Below, one piece after another: positions 49,871 through 58,047 of a stretch of 64,000 nt of DNA. The position numbers and the translations under genes are program-made. Origin of the DNA: Actinomadura nitritigenes (GTDB taxonomy: Bacteria > Actinomycetota > Actinomycetes > Streptosporangiales > Streptosporangiaceae); the NCBI RefSeq assembly GCF_017573545.1, contig NZ_JAGEOK010000018.1:142649-206648 (forward strand), given 5' to 3'. The notes beneath the pieces were generated by a model that saw only the letters and a program-made list of their open reading frames with translations, ran no database searches and had not been told where the DNA came from. Position 1 is the stretch's first letter, and every line of letters starts with the position of its first letter.

Positions 49871-51283
49871 GTGAACGACTTCGATCTCCTCGTCCTCGGT
49901 TCGGGGCCCGGCGGGCAGCGCGCTGCCATCGCCGCCGCCAAGCTCGGCCGGAAGGTGGCCGTCGTGGATCGCCGCGAGATGATCGGCGGGGTCTGCATCA
50001 ACACCGGGACGATCCCGTCCAAGACCCTCCGCGAGGCCGTCCTCTACCTCACCGGCCTCAACCAGCGCGAGCTGTACGGCCAGAGCTACCGGGTCAAGGA
50101 CGACATCACGGTCGCCGACCTCGGCATGCGGACCCAGCACGTCATCGGCCGGGAGACCGACGTGATCCGCAGCCAGCTGGCCCGCAACCACGTCACCGTG
50201 CTGCCGGGCACCGGCCGGTTCGTCGAGCCGAACGCGGTCGCCGTCTCCGGCGGGCGGGACCCGGGCGGGCGGGAGCAGAAGGTCACCGCCGACCGGATCG
50301 TGATCGCGACCGGCACCCGCCCCGCGCGCCCGGACAGCGTCGCGTTCGACGAGAAGACGGTCATCGACTCGGACGGCATCATCGACCTGGACCACGTCCC
50401 AGAGACGATGGTCGTGGTCGGCGCCGGGGTGATCGGAATCGAGTACGCCTCGATGTTCGCCGCGCTCGGCACCAAGGTCACCGTGGTCGAGCGGCGCGAC
50501 CGGATGCTCGAGTTCTGCGACCTGGAGATCGTCGAGGCCCTCAAGTACCACCTGCGCGACCTCGCGGTCACCTTCCGGTTCGGCGAGACCGTCGCGTCCG
50601 TCGAGCGGATGGCGCGCGGCGCGATCACCGTGCTGGAGAGCGGCAAGCGCATCCCCGCCGACACCGTGATGTACTCCGCCGGGCGCCAGGGCATGACGGA
50701 CGGCCTGCAGCTGGAGGCCGCGGGGCTCGCCGCGGACCACCGCGGCCGCATCAAGGTGGACGAGCACTACCGCACCGAGGTGCCGCACATCTACGCCGTC
50801 GGCGACGTGATCGGCTTCCCGTCCCTGGCGGCCACCTCGATGGAGCAGGGACGCCTCGCGGCCCACCACGCGTGCGGCGAGCCGGTGTCGGACATCATCG
50901 ACCTGCAGCCGATCGGGATCTACACCATCCCGGAGATCAGCTTCGTCGGCCGGACCGAGGACGCCCTGACCGAGGCCAAGGTGCCCTTCGAGGTCGGCGT
51001 GTCGCGCTACCGCGAGCTGGCCCGGGGCCAGATCATCGGGGACTCCTACGGGATGCTCAAGCTCCTGGTCTCCCCGGACGACCGCAAGCTCCTCGGCGTG
51101 CACGTCTTCGGCACCGGGGCCACCGAACTGGTGCACATCGGGCAGACGGTCATGGGCCTGGGCGGCACCGTCGACTACCTGGTCAACGCGGTGTTCAACT
51201 ACCCCACGCTCGCGGAGTCGTACAAGGTCGCCGCCCTGGACGCGATGAACAAGATGCGCCACATGGCCCGGTTGACCGAGTGA
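49871..51283 (+). CDS. sthA: Soluble pyridine nucleotide transhydrogenase
   Basis: This 470-residue flavoprotein of the pyridine nucleotide-disulfide oxidoreductase family begins LLVLGSGPGGQRAAIAAAKLG. GVCINTGTIPSK (about 41-51) has only one of the two redox cysteines, which is characteristic of SthA rather than lipoamide dehydrogenase. The second nucleotide fold is VVVGAGVIGIEYASMFAALG. C-terminal dimer motifs include IYTIPEISFVG and NYPTLAESYKVAALDA. It balances NADPH and NADH in the cytoplasm. The GTG at 49871 has CAGACT 6 bp upstream and no Shine-Dalgarno, so it is probably leaderless. Confidence 0.9.
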   Translation: MNDFDLLVLGSGPGGQRAAIAAAKLGRKVAVVDRREMIGGVCINTGTIPSKTLREAVLYLTGLNQRELYGQSYRVKDDITVADLGMRTQHVIGRETDVIRSQLARNHVTVLPGTGRFVEPNAVAVSGGRDPGGREQKVTADRIVIATGTRPARPDSVAFDEKTVIDSDGIIDLDHVPETMVVVGAGVIGIEYASMFAALGTKVTVVERRDRMLEFCDLEIVEALKYHLRDLAVTFRFGETVASVERMARGAITVLESGKRIPADTVMYSAGRQGMTDGLQLEAAGLAADHRGRIKVDEHYRTEVPHIYAVGDVIGFPSLAATSMEQGRLAAHHACGEPVSDIIDLQPIGIYTIPEISFVGRTEDALTEAKVPFEVGVSRYRELARGQIIGDSYGMLKLLVSPDDRKLLGVHVFGTGATELVHIGQTVMGLGGTVDYLVNAVFNYPTLAESYKVAALDAMNKMRHMARLTE

Positions 51284-51697
51284 TCACGACGGCCAGAGCA
51301 GGTTCTCCAACTCGTCGTCGATGTCGATGAACTCGCTCTCCTCCCCGGCCGGGACGGCCTGGTAGGTGCGGTGCAGGAAGTCGGCCAGGGGCGGGAGCGG
51401 CACCTCGAACAGGGCGTTGCCGAACGGCGACGACAACGCGATGTTCAACGTCCCGTCGTCCCGGGCCGGCCAGACCTCGACGTCCCCGTCCCCGACCTTG
51501 CGCACGATCCCCACGGTGAGCAGCTCCCGTGCGAAGATCCACTCCACCGGCTCGTCGTCGCCCACGTAGAACGCCATCCGGATCGCGTACGGGTCGTCGG
51601 CCGCGTACTCCAGCCCGGCGAGCAGGGGAACGCTCGTGCGGTCGGGGACGACGAGACGAAGGCCCAGCTCCGCTGAGACTGTGGTACTGCTGTTCAT
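51284..51697 (-). CDS. ssgB: SsgA/B-family sporulation and cell-division protein
   Basis: This 137-residue protein aligns by eye with SsgB. TVSAELGLRLVVPDRTSVPL and YAADDPYAIRMAFYVG are followed by VEWIFARELLTVGI, VWPARDDGTLNIALSSPFG and an acidic C-terminus. SsgB recruits FtsZ to future septa during sporulation-specific division. AGAGGGA is 7-8 bp before the ATG at 51697, so that start is preferred to the ATG at 51703. Conservation fits SsgB better than SsgA, but the family has many paralogues. Confidence 0.8.
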   Translation of the reverse strand: MNSSTTVSAELGLRLVVPDRTSVPLLAGLEYAADDPYAIRMAFYVGDDEPVEWIFARELLTVGIVRKVGDGDVEVWPARDDGTLNIALSSPFGNALFEVPLPPLADFLHRTYQAVPAGEESEFIDIDDELENLLWPS

Positions 51698-51976
51698 GGC
51701 CATTCCCTCTTACGTCGGTCCCGCTGGCTCGCGGGGTGCTCCGGTGAGTGCTTCTCCCTCACACGGATGTCCCCCCGATCTATGACGCCTAACTGCCGCG
51801 CCGCGGTCCGACATTCCATGCCCCCCGGCCGGTGTGATCCATCTCACGCTCGCAAAACCGGCTCCTGACCTGCGCAAAAGCCGATCTTCGCCAGAAGGTC
51901 GACGCCCGCCGGCGACCGGCCGCGGCCGGGTAGGCTCGCACCGTGAGGCGGCGATCTTCTGGCCTAGGGTAAAACT

Positions 51977-52402
51977 GTGACAATCAATGATGAAAAGGAT
52001 GCTCCACCGGGTGAATCCGGCCCCGTGAGGCGCTTCCGCGAGACCATCCGGCGCAACCCGATCCTCAACACCGCCTGGCGCGCGGGCGTCTTCGCGGTCG
52101 GCGCGACCGTCCTCGCCGGCGGCCTCGTCATGATGGTCACCCCGGGACCCGGCATCGTCGGGATCGTCCTCGGCCTCGCCATCCTCGCCACCGAGTTCGC
52201 CTGGGCCCAGACCGCCCTGCACCGCGCCAAGGCCGCCGCGGAGCGCGCCAAGGAGAAGGCCCTCGACCCCCGCAAGCGCCGCCGCAACACCGTCCTCGGC
52301 GCCACCGGAGGCGTCCTCGCCGGCGCCCTCGTCGTCGGCTACCTCGCCGCCTACGGCTTCGCCATGCCGTGGAACGTCGAGGACCTCACCTTCTGGAACT
52401 GA
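51977..52402 (+). CDS. PGPGW-family small membrane protein
   Basis: This 141-residue protein has a basic N-terminus and a membrane helix with VMMVTPGPGIVGIVLGLAIL, the hallmark of the PGPGW (TIGR02611) family. An amphipathic basic helix (AKAAAERAKEKALDPRKRRR) and a second membrane helix follow. The family function is unknown. TAGGGT at 51965-51970 lies exactly 6 bp before the GTG start, so the message is probably leaderless. The 273-bp gap before it holds nothing else recognisable. Confidence 0.82.
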   Translation: MTINDEKDAPPGESGPVRRFRETIRRNPILNTAWRAGVFAVGATVLAGGLVMMVTPGPGIVGIVLGLAILATEFAWAQTALHRAKAAAERAKEKALDPRKRRRNTVLGATGGVLAGALVVGYLAAYGFAMPWNVEDLTFWN

Positions 52403-52426
52403 TCACCGATCACCTAGCGTGATCAC

Positions 52427-53468
52427 ATGGATCACGCCCGTCACCGGACGGTACGCGAGCACTGGACGGCCTTCCGGGAGTCCCCGTTCCTCCCCGCCGT
52501 CGTCCTGCTGTTCATCCTCGCCGCCGCCGCGGGCCTGTTCGCCGGCTCCTACTGCTACGCGATGGCCAACCCCGCCCCCCCGCCACGTCCCCATGGCCGT
52601 CACCGGCCACGGCGAGTCCGCGCACCTCGTCCAGACCCTCGACGCGGGCCTCGACACCTCCCTGTCCGTCCGCCACTACGCCACCTACGCCGCCGCCCGC
52701 GCCGCCGTCGACGAGCAGCGCGAGTTCGCCATCCTCGTCCTGCAGGGCGACCGCGCCCAGCTGGACGTCGCGGCCGCCGCCGGCGCGTCCGTCTCCCGGC
52801 TCCTCACCCAGGCCGCCCCGATCGCCGGCGAGAAGGCCGGCGTGCCCCTCGCCGTCCGCGACATCAAACCGCTCCAGCCCACCGACCCCCAGGGCCTGGC
52901 GATCTTCTACGTCTCCCTCGCCTCGGTGATCATCGGCTTCGTGGGCGCCATCCAGCTCAGCGTGCACGCCCGCGCCCTCAACGCCGGCGAGCGCATCTCC
53001 TTCATCGCCGCCTACGCCGTCCTCGGCGGCCTGGCGATCTGCGCCGTCGTCGACGGCCTCCTCGGCGTCCTGGACCTCCCCTTCAAGGAGTCCTGGGGCA
53101 TCTGCGCCCTCACCATGTTCACCAGCGGCATGGTCTTCACGATGTTCAACACCCTCGTCGGCCGCTGGGCCATGATCCCCACGTGGGGCCTGATGGTCCT
53201 GATCGGCAACCCGTCCTCCGGCGGCGCCGTCTCCTGGCCCCTCCTGCCGTCCCCGCTCGGCGTGATCGGCCGCTGGCTCCCGCCCGGCGCGTCCGTGAAC
53301 GCCCAGCACACCGCCATCTACTTCCACTCCCACCAGCACGTCCTGCCGTTCGCCGTCCTGGCCGCCTGGTCCCTGGTCGCCACGACGATCTTCGTCGGCT
53401 GGCGCCACCGCCACCCCGGCGGCCGCGCCACCGCCCCGCCCACGCCCGCTGATCGCCGCGCTCGATGA
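52427..53468 (+). pseudogene. ABC-2/YhgE-type membrane protein, frameshifted
   Basis: The reading frame starts at the ATG at 52427 (HWTAFRESPFLPAVVLLFIL, first membrane helix). It continues as sensible protein only to about 52575, in ANPAP. From about 52580 the sensible frame is shifted: RHVPMAVTGHGESAHLVQTL, then about five further membrane helices (such as LAIFYVSLASVIIGFVGAI) to the stop at 53468. The shift falls in a run of seven C; six C would restore one frame of about 347 residues. The architecture resembles ABC-2/YhgE-Pip-like membrane proteins with a large extracytoplasmic loop after helix 1. A leaderless-type TAGCGT lies 6 bp before the ATG. Sequencing error, recent mutation or programmed slippage are all possible. 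Confidence 0.7.
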
Positions 53469-53532
53469 GCGAGCACCCCTCGACATGCGCTAGAGTTTCG
53501 GACGTCGGAACGCCCTGCAGGACGTTCCGCCG

Positions 53533-53604
53533 GGGCGATTAGCTCAGTGGGAGAGCGCTTCGTTCACACCGAAGAGGTCACTGGTTCGAACCCAGTATCG
53601 CCCA
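53533..53604 (+). tRNA. tRNA-Val (CAC)
   Basis: The 72-nt gene forms a full cloverleaf: acceptor GGGCGAT/ATCGCCC, anticodon stem CTTCG/CGAAG with loop TTCACAC (anticodon CAC), and T-arm GGTTCGAACCC. CCA is not encoded. It borders a region of relics, IS elements and lower-GC genes, so it is the likely integration site of an island. Confidence 0.95.
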
Positions 53605-53619
53605 CAAAACCCCAGCTCA

Positions 53620-53648
53620 GAGGCATGCTCTCACCGAGAGCATGCCTC
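53620..53648 (+). terminator. Terminator downstream of tRNA-Val
   Basis: A 13-bp perfect stem (GAGGCATGCTCTC with GAGAGCATGCCTC) and ACC loop lies 16 bp after the tRNA, followed by TT. Confidence 0.8.
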
Positions 53649-53667
53649 TTCGTGCATCCAGCCCCCG

Positions 53668-53680
53668 CCGAAGAGGTCAC
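53668..53680 (+). repeat. Partial second copy of tRNA-Val sequence (possible att remnant)
   Basis: CCGAAGAGGTCAC at 53668-53680 repeats tRNA positions 53569-53581 exactly, and the similarity continues weakly into the T-arm. The copy is 99 bp downstream of the original. Short tRNA duplications of this kind often mark attachment sites of integrative elements. No integrase gene is visible in the window. Confidence 0.4.
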
Positions 53681-53803
53681 AAGTTCCCGCAGAGGCGTTA
53701 CCGCAGGTCACAGCCCCGTCAGGATGGTCTGCGCAAGTGTGGGAGAGTTCCTGGGGCAGATCTGGGGCACGGATCTTGCCCCCCGCCCCAACTGTGTTCA
53801 GCA

Positions 53804-53838
53804 GAAGACCTTCACTTTAGTGACTTTGCGTAGTCTTC
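53804..53838. repeat. Nested inverted repeats in a gene-free stretch
   Basis: GAAGAC (53804-53809) and GTCTTC (53833-53838) enclose the palindrome CACTTTAGTG (53813-53822). The surrounding 53681-53984 shows no supportable gene. The repeats may be an IS end, a recombination site or a terminator. Confidence 0.35.
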
Positions 53839-53984
53839 CATGTCGATCAAACGAGTAGGGCGGGAGCATCGCCAGGGAAACGCTCCGCGTGGGGTGACGT
53901 GGCCCAGGGGACCGAGCGGCAGATCCCTGCGCTCCTCAGGGGCATCGCTATCCAGGGGCAATTGGTGATGTGTGGTGTTGAAGG

Positions 53985-54341
53985 TCAAGTCAATGGGGTC
54001 AGGCGGCCGTCGATCTTCTGGCTGATGCTGGACTCCACTTGCCCAAGCGCCCATCGCTGGTCATCGGCGTGGTTGTGCGCGCCAGGGGCACGGTTCAATT
54101 CGGTCTCCAGCCGCGCGAACTGCGCACCATCCAGCCGCGGCCCCCGTGCGGGACTTTGGACTGCAACCTGTCGGTCCCGCCAGCGGCGTCGCGACTGGCG
54201 GCATTTCCCCACCTGCCGGGAGCCGCCCCACGACTCGGCGGCGACCTGCGCGTTGGAAGGGCCAGCGGCATACCACCGCGGCGCCTGCAGCCAGACCTGC
54301 TCCCGTTGGGCACGGCCGGCATCGGTCATCTCAGCCGCCAC
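53985..54341 (-). pseudogene. IS630-type transposase relic (N-terminal helix-turn-helix part)
   Basis: The 118-codon frame carries a recognisable N-terminal region of IS630-family transposases: WYAAGPSNAQVAAES, then RRRWRD, SPARGPRLDGAQFARLETEL and DDQRWALGQVESSI. In intact relatives this reads like AAGxSxAQVAxxLGVSR, LSxAQxAxLExxL and DQRWTLARVxxLI. Key spacing around the helix-turn-helix is disturbed, and the DDE catalytic half is missing, so this is a dead fragment. Confidence 0.6.
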
Positions 54342-54395
54342 GGGGTGTCTGGCAATGCCACCGGCTTAGGCCCCGCCGCCGGCCGGTCCGCTTAC

Positions 54396-54801
54396 CTAAC
54401 CGCCATGCCCTATAGCCCTCAGTGTGCTCTCCACCGTGGCGACCAGGCGTTCTTTCGCTTCGGATGCTCCGCCGAGCGCCGCCAGTTGCTGCCAGGTCGG
54501 GCGCGCTGCCTCATGCCGACTCCTGCCTCGCGGAACGCGTCGGCCAGCCGCTCGTTCAGCGGACGGTCGATACGCCGGGCGAAGCTGTCCAGCGCCTGCT
54601 GATGGCGGGATCGCTCACGGGTCGACGTTGGCCCCATGCACGCGCGTCTTTGGTGAAGTTCACCCGGGCGGACGAGAGAGTGATGGCCCGGGAGTCTTCG
54701 GGCTCGACGGCGAGATGAACGCCGGCATCGTGCACCGCCAGCAGCGCCGCTGCCTTCACCGCCGCCCGGGATCGAGGCCGCTGACACTGGTCGGCGACCA
54801 T
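54396..54801 (-). pseudogene. Three-frame relic of an unidentified conserved protein
   Basis: Three consecutive segments in different minus-strand frames appear to belong to one protein: VHLAVEPEDSRAITLSSARV with NFTKDARAWGQRRPVSD, then QALDSFARRIDRPLNERLAD with AFREAGVGM, then RPTWQQLAALGGASEAKERL ending VESTLRAIGHGG. At least two frameshifts separate them. I do not recognise the family. The order and lack of overlap make accidental ORFs unlikely. It sits among other relics after the tRNA. Confidence 0.5.
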
Positions 54802-54989
54802 GGCGGGGTGAGTCCTCGGAGCGGTTCGGTGAGGTCACGTTGAGGACGCTGCAGGGGACGAAGTCCGTTGTCGTTTCGGCGCAGCTCAGAGCACATCGGT
54901 CGGCTCCGTGGTTCGCCCGACTCGATGTCGGATTGCGCTGCGGTCAATGTTGGGCGTGGCGGGCCGCCGGTGCCGTAGCGTGCCCGTCC

Positions 54990-56234
54990 GTGGCGAGCCC
55001 CACGCTCCTGAGCGTCCTGAAGGATCGAGCTGTGGCGCCCCTGTTCGTCGCCCGCGCGACGTCGGCCACGGGGAACGGGTTCGGGCGCGTCGCGCTCGCC
55101 TGGGGCGCTTTGCACCTGGGCTACGGCGCCGGCGGGCTGTCGCTGGTCTTGGCGTGCCAGGCCCTCCCGCAGTTGCTGCTGGTGCTCGTCGGCGGGGTCA
55201 TCGGTGACCGGTTCCGCAGGCAGCACGTGCTGGTCGGCGCCGACGTGCTGGCCGCCGCGACCTGGAGTGCGCTCGCCGTCGCTTTCGCCGGCCGGGACAC
55301 GCCGCTGGCCCTGGCCGCTGGGCTGGCGGTGCTGACCGGTGTCGCCACCGCCATCTTCACCCCGGCCGCTGAGGGGATCATCGCCGATCTGGTGCACGCG
55401 GAGCGGCGGCCAGCCGCCAACGCGCTACTGCGACAGTCCACCTCGACGGGCCTCATCGTCGGCCTGGCGCTGTCGGGACTGGTCATGGCGATCCTCGGCC
55501 CGGCCTGGGCGGCCGGGCTGAACGCCGCCTCGTTCGCAGTGTCGGCCGGGCTGCTGACCCGATTGGCGATCCCCGCCAGGCGGCGCACCGCAGCGCCGCT
55601 GCTCGCCGAGTTGCGCAGCGGCTGGCGCGAGTTCGCCGGCCGTGAATGGCTATGGGTTCTGTCTCTGCAGTACACCGCGGTGATTGCGGCTTCGTCGGCG
55701 TTCGTGGGAGTGCTCGGGCCGCTGTACGTCGCGGAGGGCAACGGCGGGTCGCGCGCCTGGGGCGTCATGGCCGGCTGCCAGTCGCTCGGGACCCTGCTCG
55801 GCGGCGGCCTGGCCGCCCGGCTGCGCCCTCGCCGCCCGATACTGGTGGCGGTGCTGGTGACCGCGCCGTCCGCTGCGCCCATGCTGCTGGTGGGGCTGCA
55901 TACCCCGTGGATGGTCGTGGCGGCGGTGATGCTGATGTGCGGAATCTGCCAGACCATCTTCGGAGTGCTGTGGTCCACCGCGGTTCAGAACGACGTGCCC
56001 TGCGAGGCCCTGTCGCGGGTCGCCAGCTGGGATCTGCTCGGCGCGCTCGCGCTCGCGCCTCTGGGTCTGCTGGTCGCAGGCCCCATCGCTTCTGCGGTGG
56101 GGGTGGAGGCGACCGCGGCCGCAAGCGCCGTGCTCATCCTCGGCGCGACCACCGGCGCGCTCGCATCTGGGCAGGTGCGTCGGTTCGGTGCCCCTGCCGC
56201 CGATCAAAGGGCCGGCGAGCCGGTCGGGACCTGA
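54990..56234 (+). CDS. MFS transporter (MFS_3/EntS-like)
   Basis: This 414-residue membrane protein has about 12 helices. It begins LLSVLKDRAVAPLFVARATS, has GGVIGDRFRRQHVLVGADVL as motif A, and contains AEGIIADLVHAERRPAANAL. These features place it in the family containing EntS and macrolide-efflux-like MFS proteins. The GTG at 54990 is preceded by TAGCGT (54976-54981) and no Shine-Dalgarno. The longer frame to 54840 has no transporter features. It is the only intact gene between the tRNA and the IS. Confidence 0.8.
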   Translation: MASPTLLSVLKDRAVAPLFVARATSATGNGFGRVALAWGALHLGYGAGGLSLVLACQALPQLLLVLVGGVIGDRFRRQHVLVGADVLAAATWSALAVAFAGRDTPLALAAGLAVLTGVATAIFTPAAEGIIADLVHAERRPAANALLRQSTSTGLIVGLALSGLVMAILGPAWAAGLNAASFAVSAGLLTRLAIPARRRTAAPLLAELRSGWREFAGREWLWVLSLQYTAVIAASSAFVGVLGPLYVAEGNGGSRAWGVMAGCQSLGTLLGGGLAARLRPRRPILVAVLVTAPSAAPMLLVGLHTPWMVVAAVMLMCGICQTIFGVLWSTAVQNDVPCEALSRVASWDLLGALALAPLGLLVAGPIASAVGVEATAAASAVLILGATTGALASGQVRRFGAPAADQRAGEPVGT

Positions 56235-56473
56235 GGGACATCGGAGGTGTCTGCCACCGGTTAGGGCGAGGGTGCCGAGGAGGCGTCGCCGGACGCCGTC
56301 GCGTGCGAGCCGGCAGACGACTCGGCCCCAGTGGTTACTCGGAGCCGCAAGCGGTGTCGTCGTTCCGCCCAGCGCGTGTGCCCTGGTCCCGGTCTTCGGC
56401 TGGGGCCGACCGCCCCGGCGCGGTGGTCCCGGCGCGGTGTCGGCGCGTCCGCCATCACGTCTCCTCGCCCTGG

Positions 56474-56727
56474 TCATCGGCTGGATCCAGGCGGTGCGGA
56501 GTCGAGGGCGCCGGTGTGCGCGGCGGCGCCCGCGGCGGCCAGGCGGTCCTTCAGCGCCAGGCGGTCGCGGCCGCGCCTAACCAGGGCGTGGCAGTTGGGG
56601 CACAGCGCCAGCGCGGCGGCGGGTTGTAGCGGCCGCCGCGGGCGTGGGCGTCGGTGCGGCGGAGCTGGTCTCGGCCGGCGGCTTCGGCCGCCCGCACCCG
56701 CTCGCACAGCCGCCGGTACCGGTCCAC
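56474..56727 (-). pseudogene. HNH endonuclease relic
   Basis: Two minus-strand frames read as one HNH C-terminus. DRYRRLCERVRAAEAAGRDQ and TDAHARGGRYNP in one frame pass into ALALCPNCHALVRRGRDRLA and LKDRLAAAG in another. The CPNCHA motif with an upstream DAHA is typical of HNH nucleases. One frameshift lies at about 56625. The N-terminal part is missing, and the IS left end (56797) lies just upstream. The stretch 56235-56473, between this and the MFS gene, shows nothing recognisable. Confidence 0.55.
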
Positions 56728-56796
56728 ACCTCAAGTGGCTGCGCGTATGTGGGCTCGTCGTAGGGCGGGGGAGTTTGGCGTACTCGGCGGCGTTGT

Positions 56797-58047
56797 CCCT
56801 GCCGAAAACTACATCCGTGCAGGTTGAGAGCTGTGACGGTCGATGGCGGCACGCCACGGTGTGATGGCTCGGCTGATCGCGTCTGATGTGGTGCAAGGAC
56901 GCTGCTGTCCCGGCATGATGGTCGGCTGTGTTGTTGCGCTTGGCGTACTTGAGCGCGACGAACACGTTCGCGGTCGTGCGTTTTCTTCCAATGAGCGACC
57001 GGGACTATGACGCCGGGATCTTGGCCCTGCGGCACCAGGTCACGATCTTGGAACGCCAACTGCGAGAAGAAGGTGCGGTTCACCCGCGCCAGACCGGGCG
57101 TTTCTGGCGGCGTTACTCCATCGCTTGTCGCCCAGGGTGCTGCGCCGGATCAGGCTGCTGGTGGGCCCCGGCACCGTGATCCGTTGGCACCGTGACCTTG
57201 TTCGGCGCCGGCACGCTGCCCGGTCCAAGCCGAAACGGCAGGGGCGACCGCCGACTGTGCGTTCCGTCCGCGTCCTGGTGCTGCGCCTGGTCCGGGAGAA
57301 CCCCGGTTGGGGATATCGGCGCGTGCGTGGCGAACTGCTGGTGCTCGGGGTGAAGGTGGCCGCGTCGACCGTGTGGGAGATCCATGATGCTGGAATCGAC
57401 TCGGCACCTGAACGCGCCGCCGGCACGTGGGCCGCCTTTCTACGCTCCCAGGCCGACACGCTACTGGCGTGCGACTTCCTGGCGACGGTCACCCTGACCG
57501 GGCGCGCATGTACGTGCTGGCCGTGATCGAACACCGCACCCGCCGGATCCGCATCCTGGGTGCGACCGCCCACCCGACCGCCTCCTGGATGACGCAGGCG
57601 GCCAGAAACATGGTCATGAACCTGGAAGACGTCGGTTGCCAGGCAGGATGGTTGGTCCGTGACCGGGACGGCGAGTACCCCGATCTGTTCGACGCCGTCC
57701 TGGCCGACGCGGGCATCAAGACGGTGCTCACCGGCGTCGGGATGCCGAGAATGAACGGGGTCATGGAACGCTGGATGCTGGCCTGCCGCCGTGAGCTTCT
57801 AGATCGGACCCTGGTCTTGAACCAACGGCACTTGCTTCATGCGCTGCGCGAGTTCGAGATCTTTTATAACCGCCATCGTCCTCACCAGAGCATCACGAAC
57901 GCCCGACCGTGCGCCCCGCCGCCCCCGCCGATCACCGACCCCGACCAGATCGCCCGGCTGGACGTGCGAAGACGCCAACGCCTCAGCGGAATCCTCAACG
58001 AGTACGAGCATAGGGCGTGACCTGCACGGATGTAGTTTTCGGCAGGG
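56797..58047. mobile_element. Insertion sequence with perfect 28-bp inverted ends and a broken transposase
   Basis: The ends 56797-56824 and 58020-58047 are exact inverted repeats of 28 bp, both containing TGCCGAAAACTACATC in the inward direction. They enclose a DDE integrase-type transposase gene on the plus strand that is frameshifted. The element is 1251 bp. I see no clear target duplication. The right end runs into GGCAGG hexamer repeats and lies within the reading frame of a methyltransferase on the minus strand. The ends are intact enough to be moved by a related transposase in trans. Confidence 0.85.
56928..58020 (+). pseudogene. Integrase-core (rve, DDE) transposase, frameshifted
   Basis: The gene starts at a GTG at 56928 (LLRLAYLSATNTFAVVRFLP). 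ILALRHQVTILERQL is followed by a shift near 57065-57085. The second frame gives LLVGPGTVIRWHRDLVRRR and GWGYRRVRGELLVLGVKVAA, with the first catalytic Asp in LLACDFLATV. Another shift near 57505 leads to MYVLAVIEHRTRRIRILGAT, a second Asp in VRDRDGEYPDLFD, Glu in GVMERW, and FYNRHRPHQSI to a TGA at 58020. This is the actinomycete IS3/IS481-like integrase family. At least two, probably three, frameshifts inactivate it. Confidence 0.82.

Noticed and set aside
53547..53858. ORF overlapping tRNA-Val(CAC)
   Set aside because: It runs through the tRNA cloverleaf and the terminator hairpin and has no plausible start or domain.
54840..54989. Extended N-terminus of the island MFS protein
   Set aside because: The extra 50 residues lack membrane helices. 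A promoter-like TAGCGT and the GTG at 54990 explain the start better.
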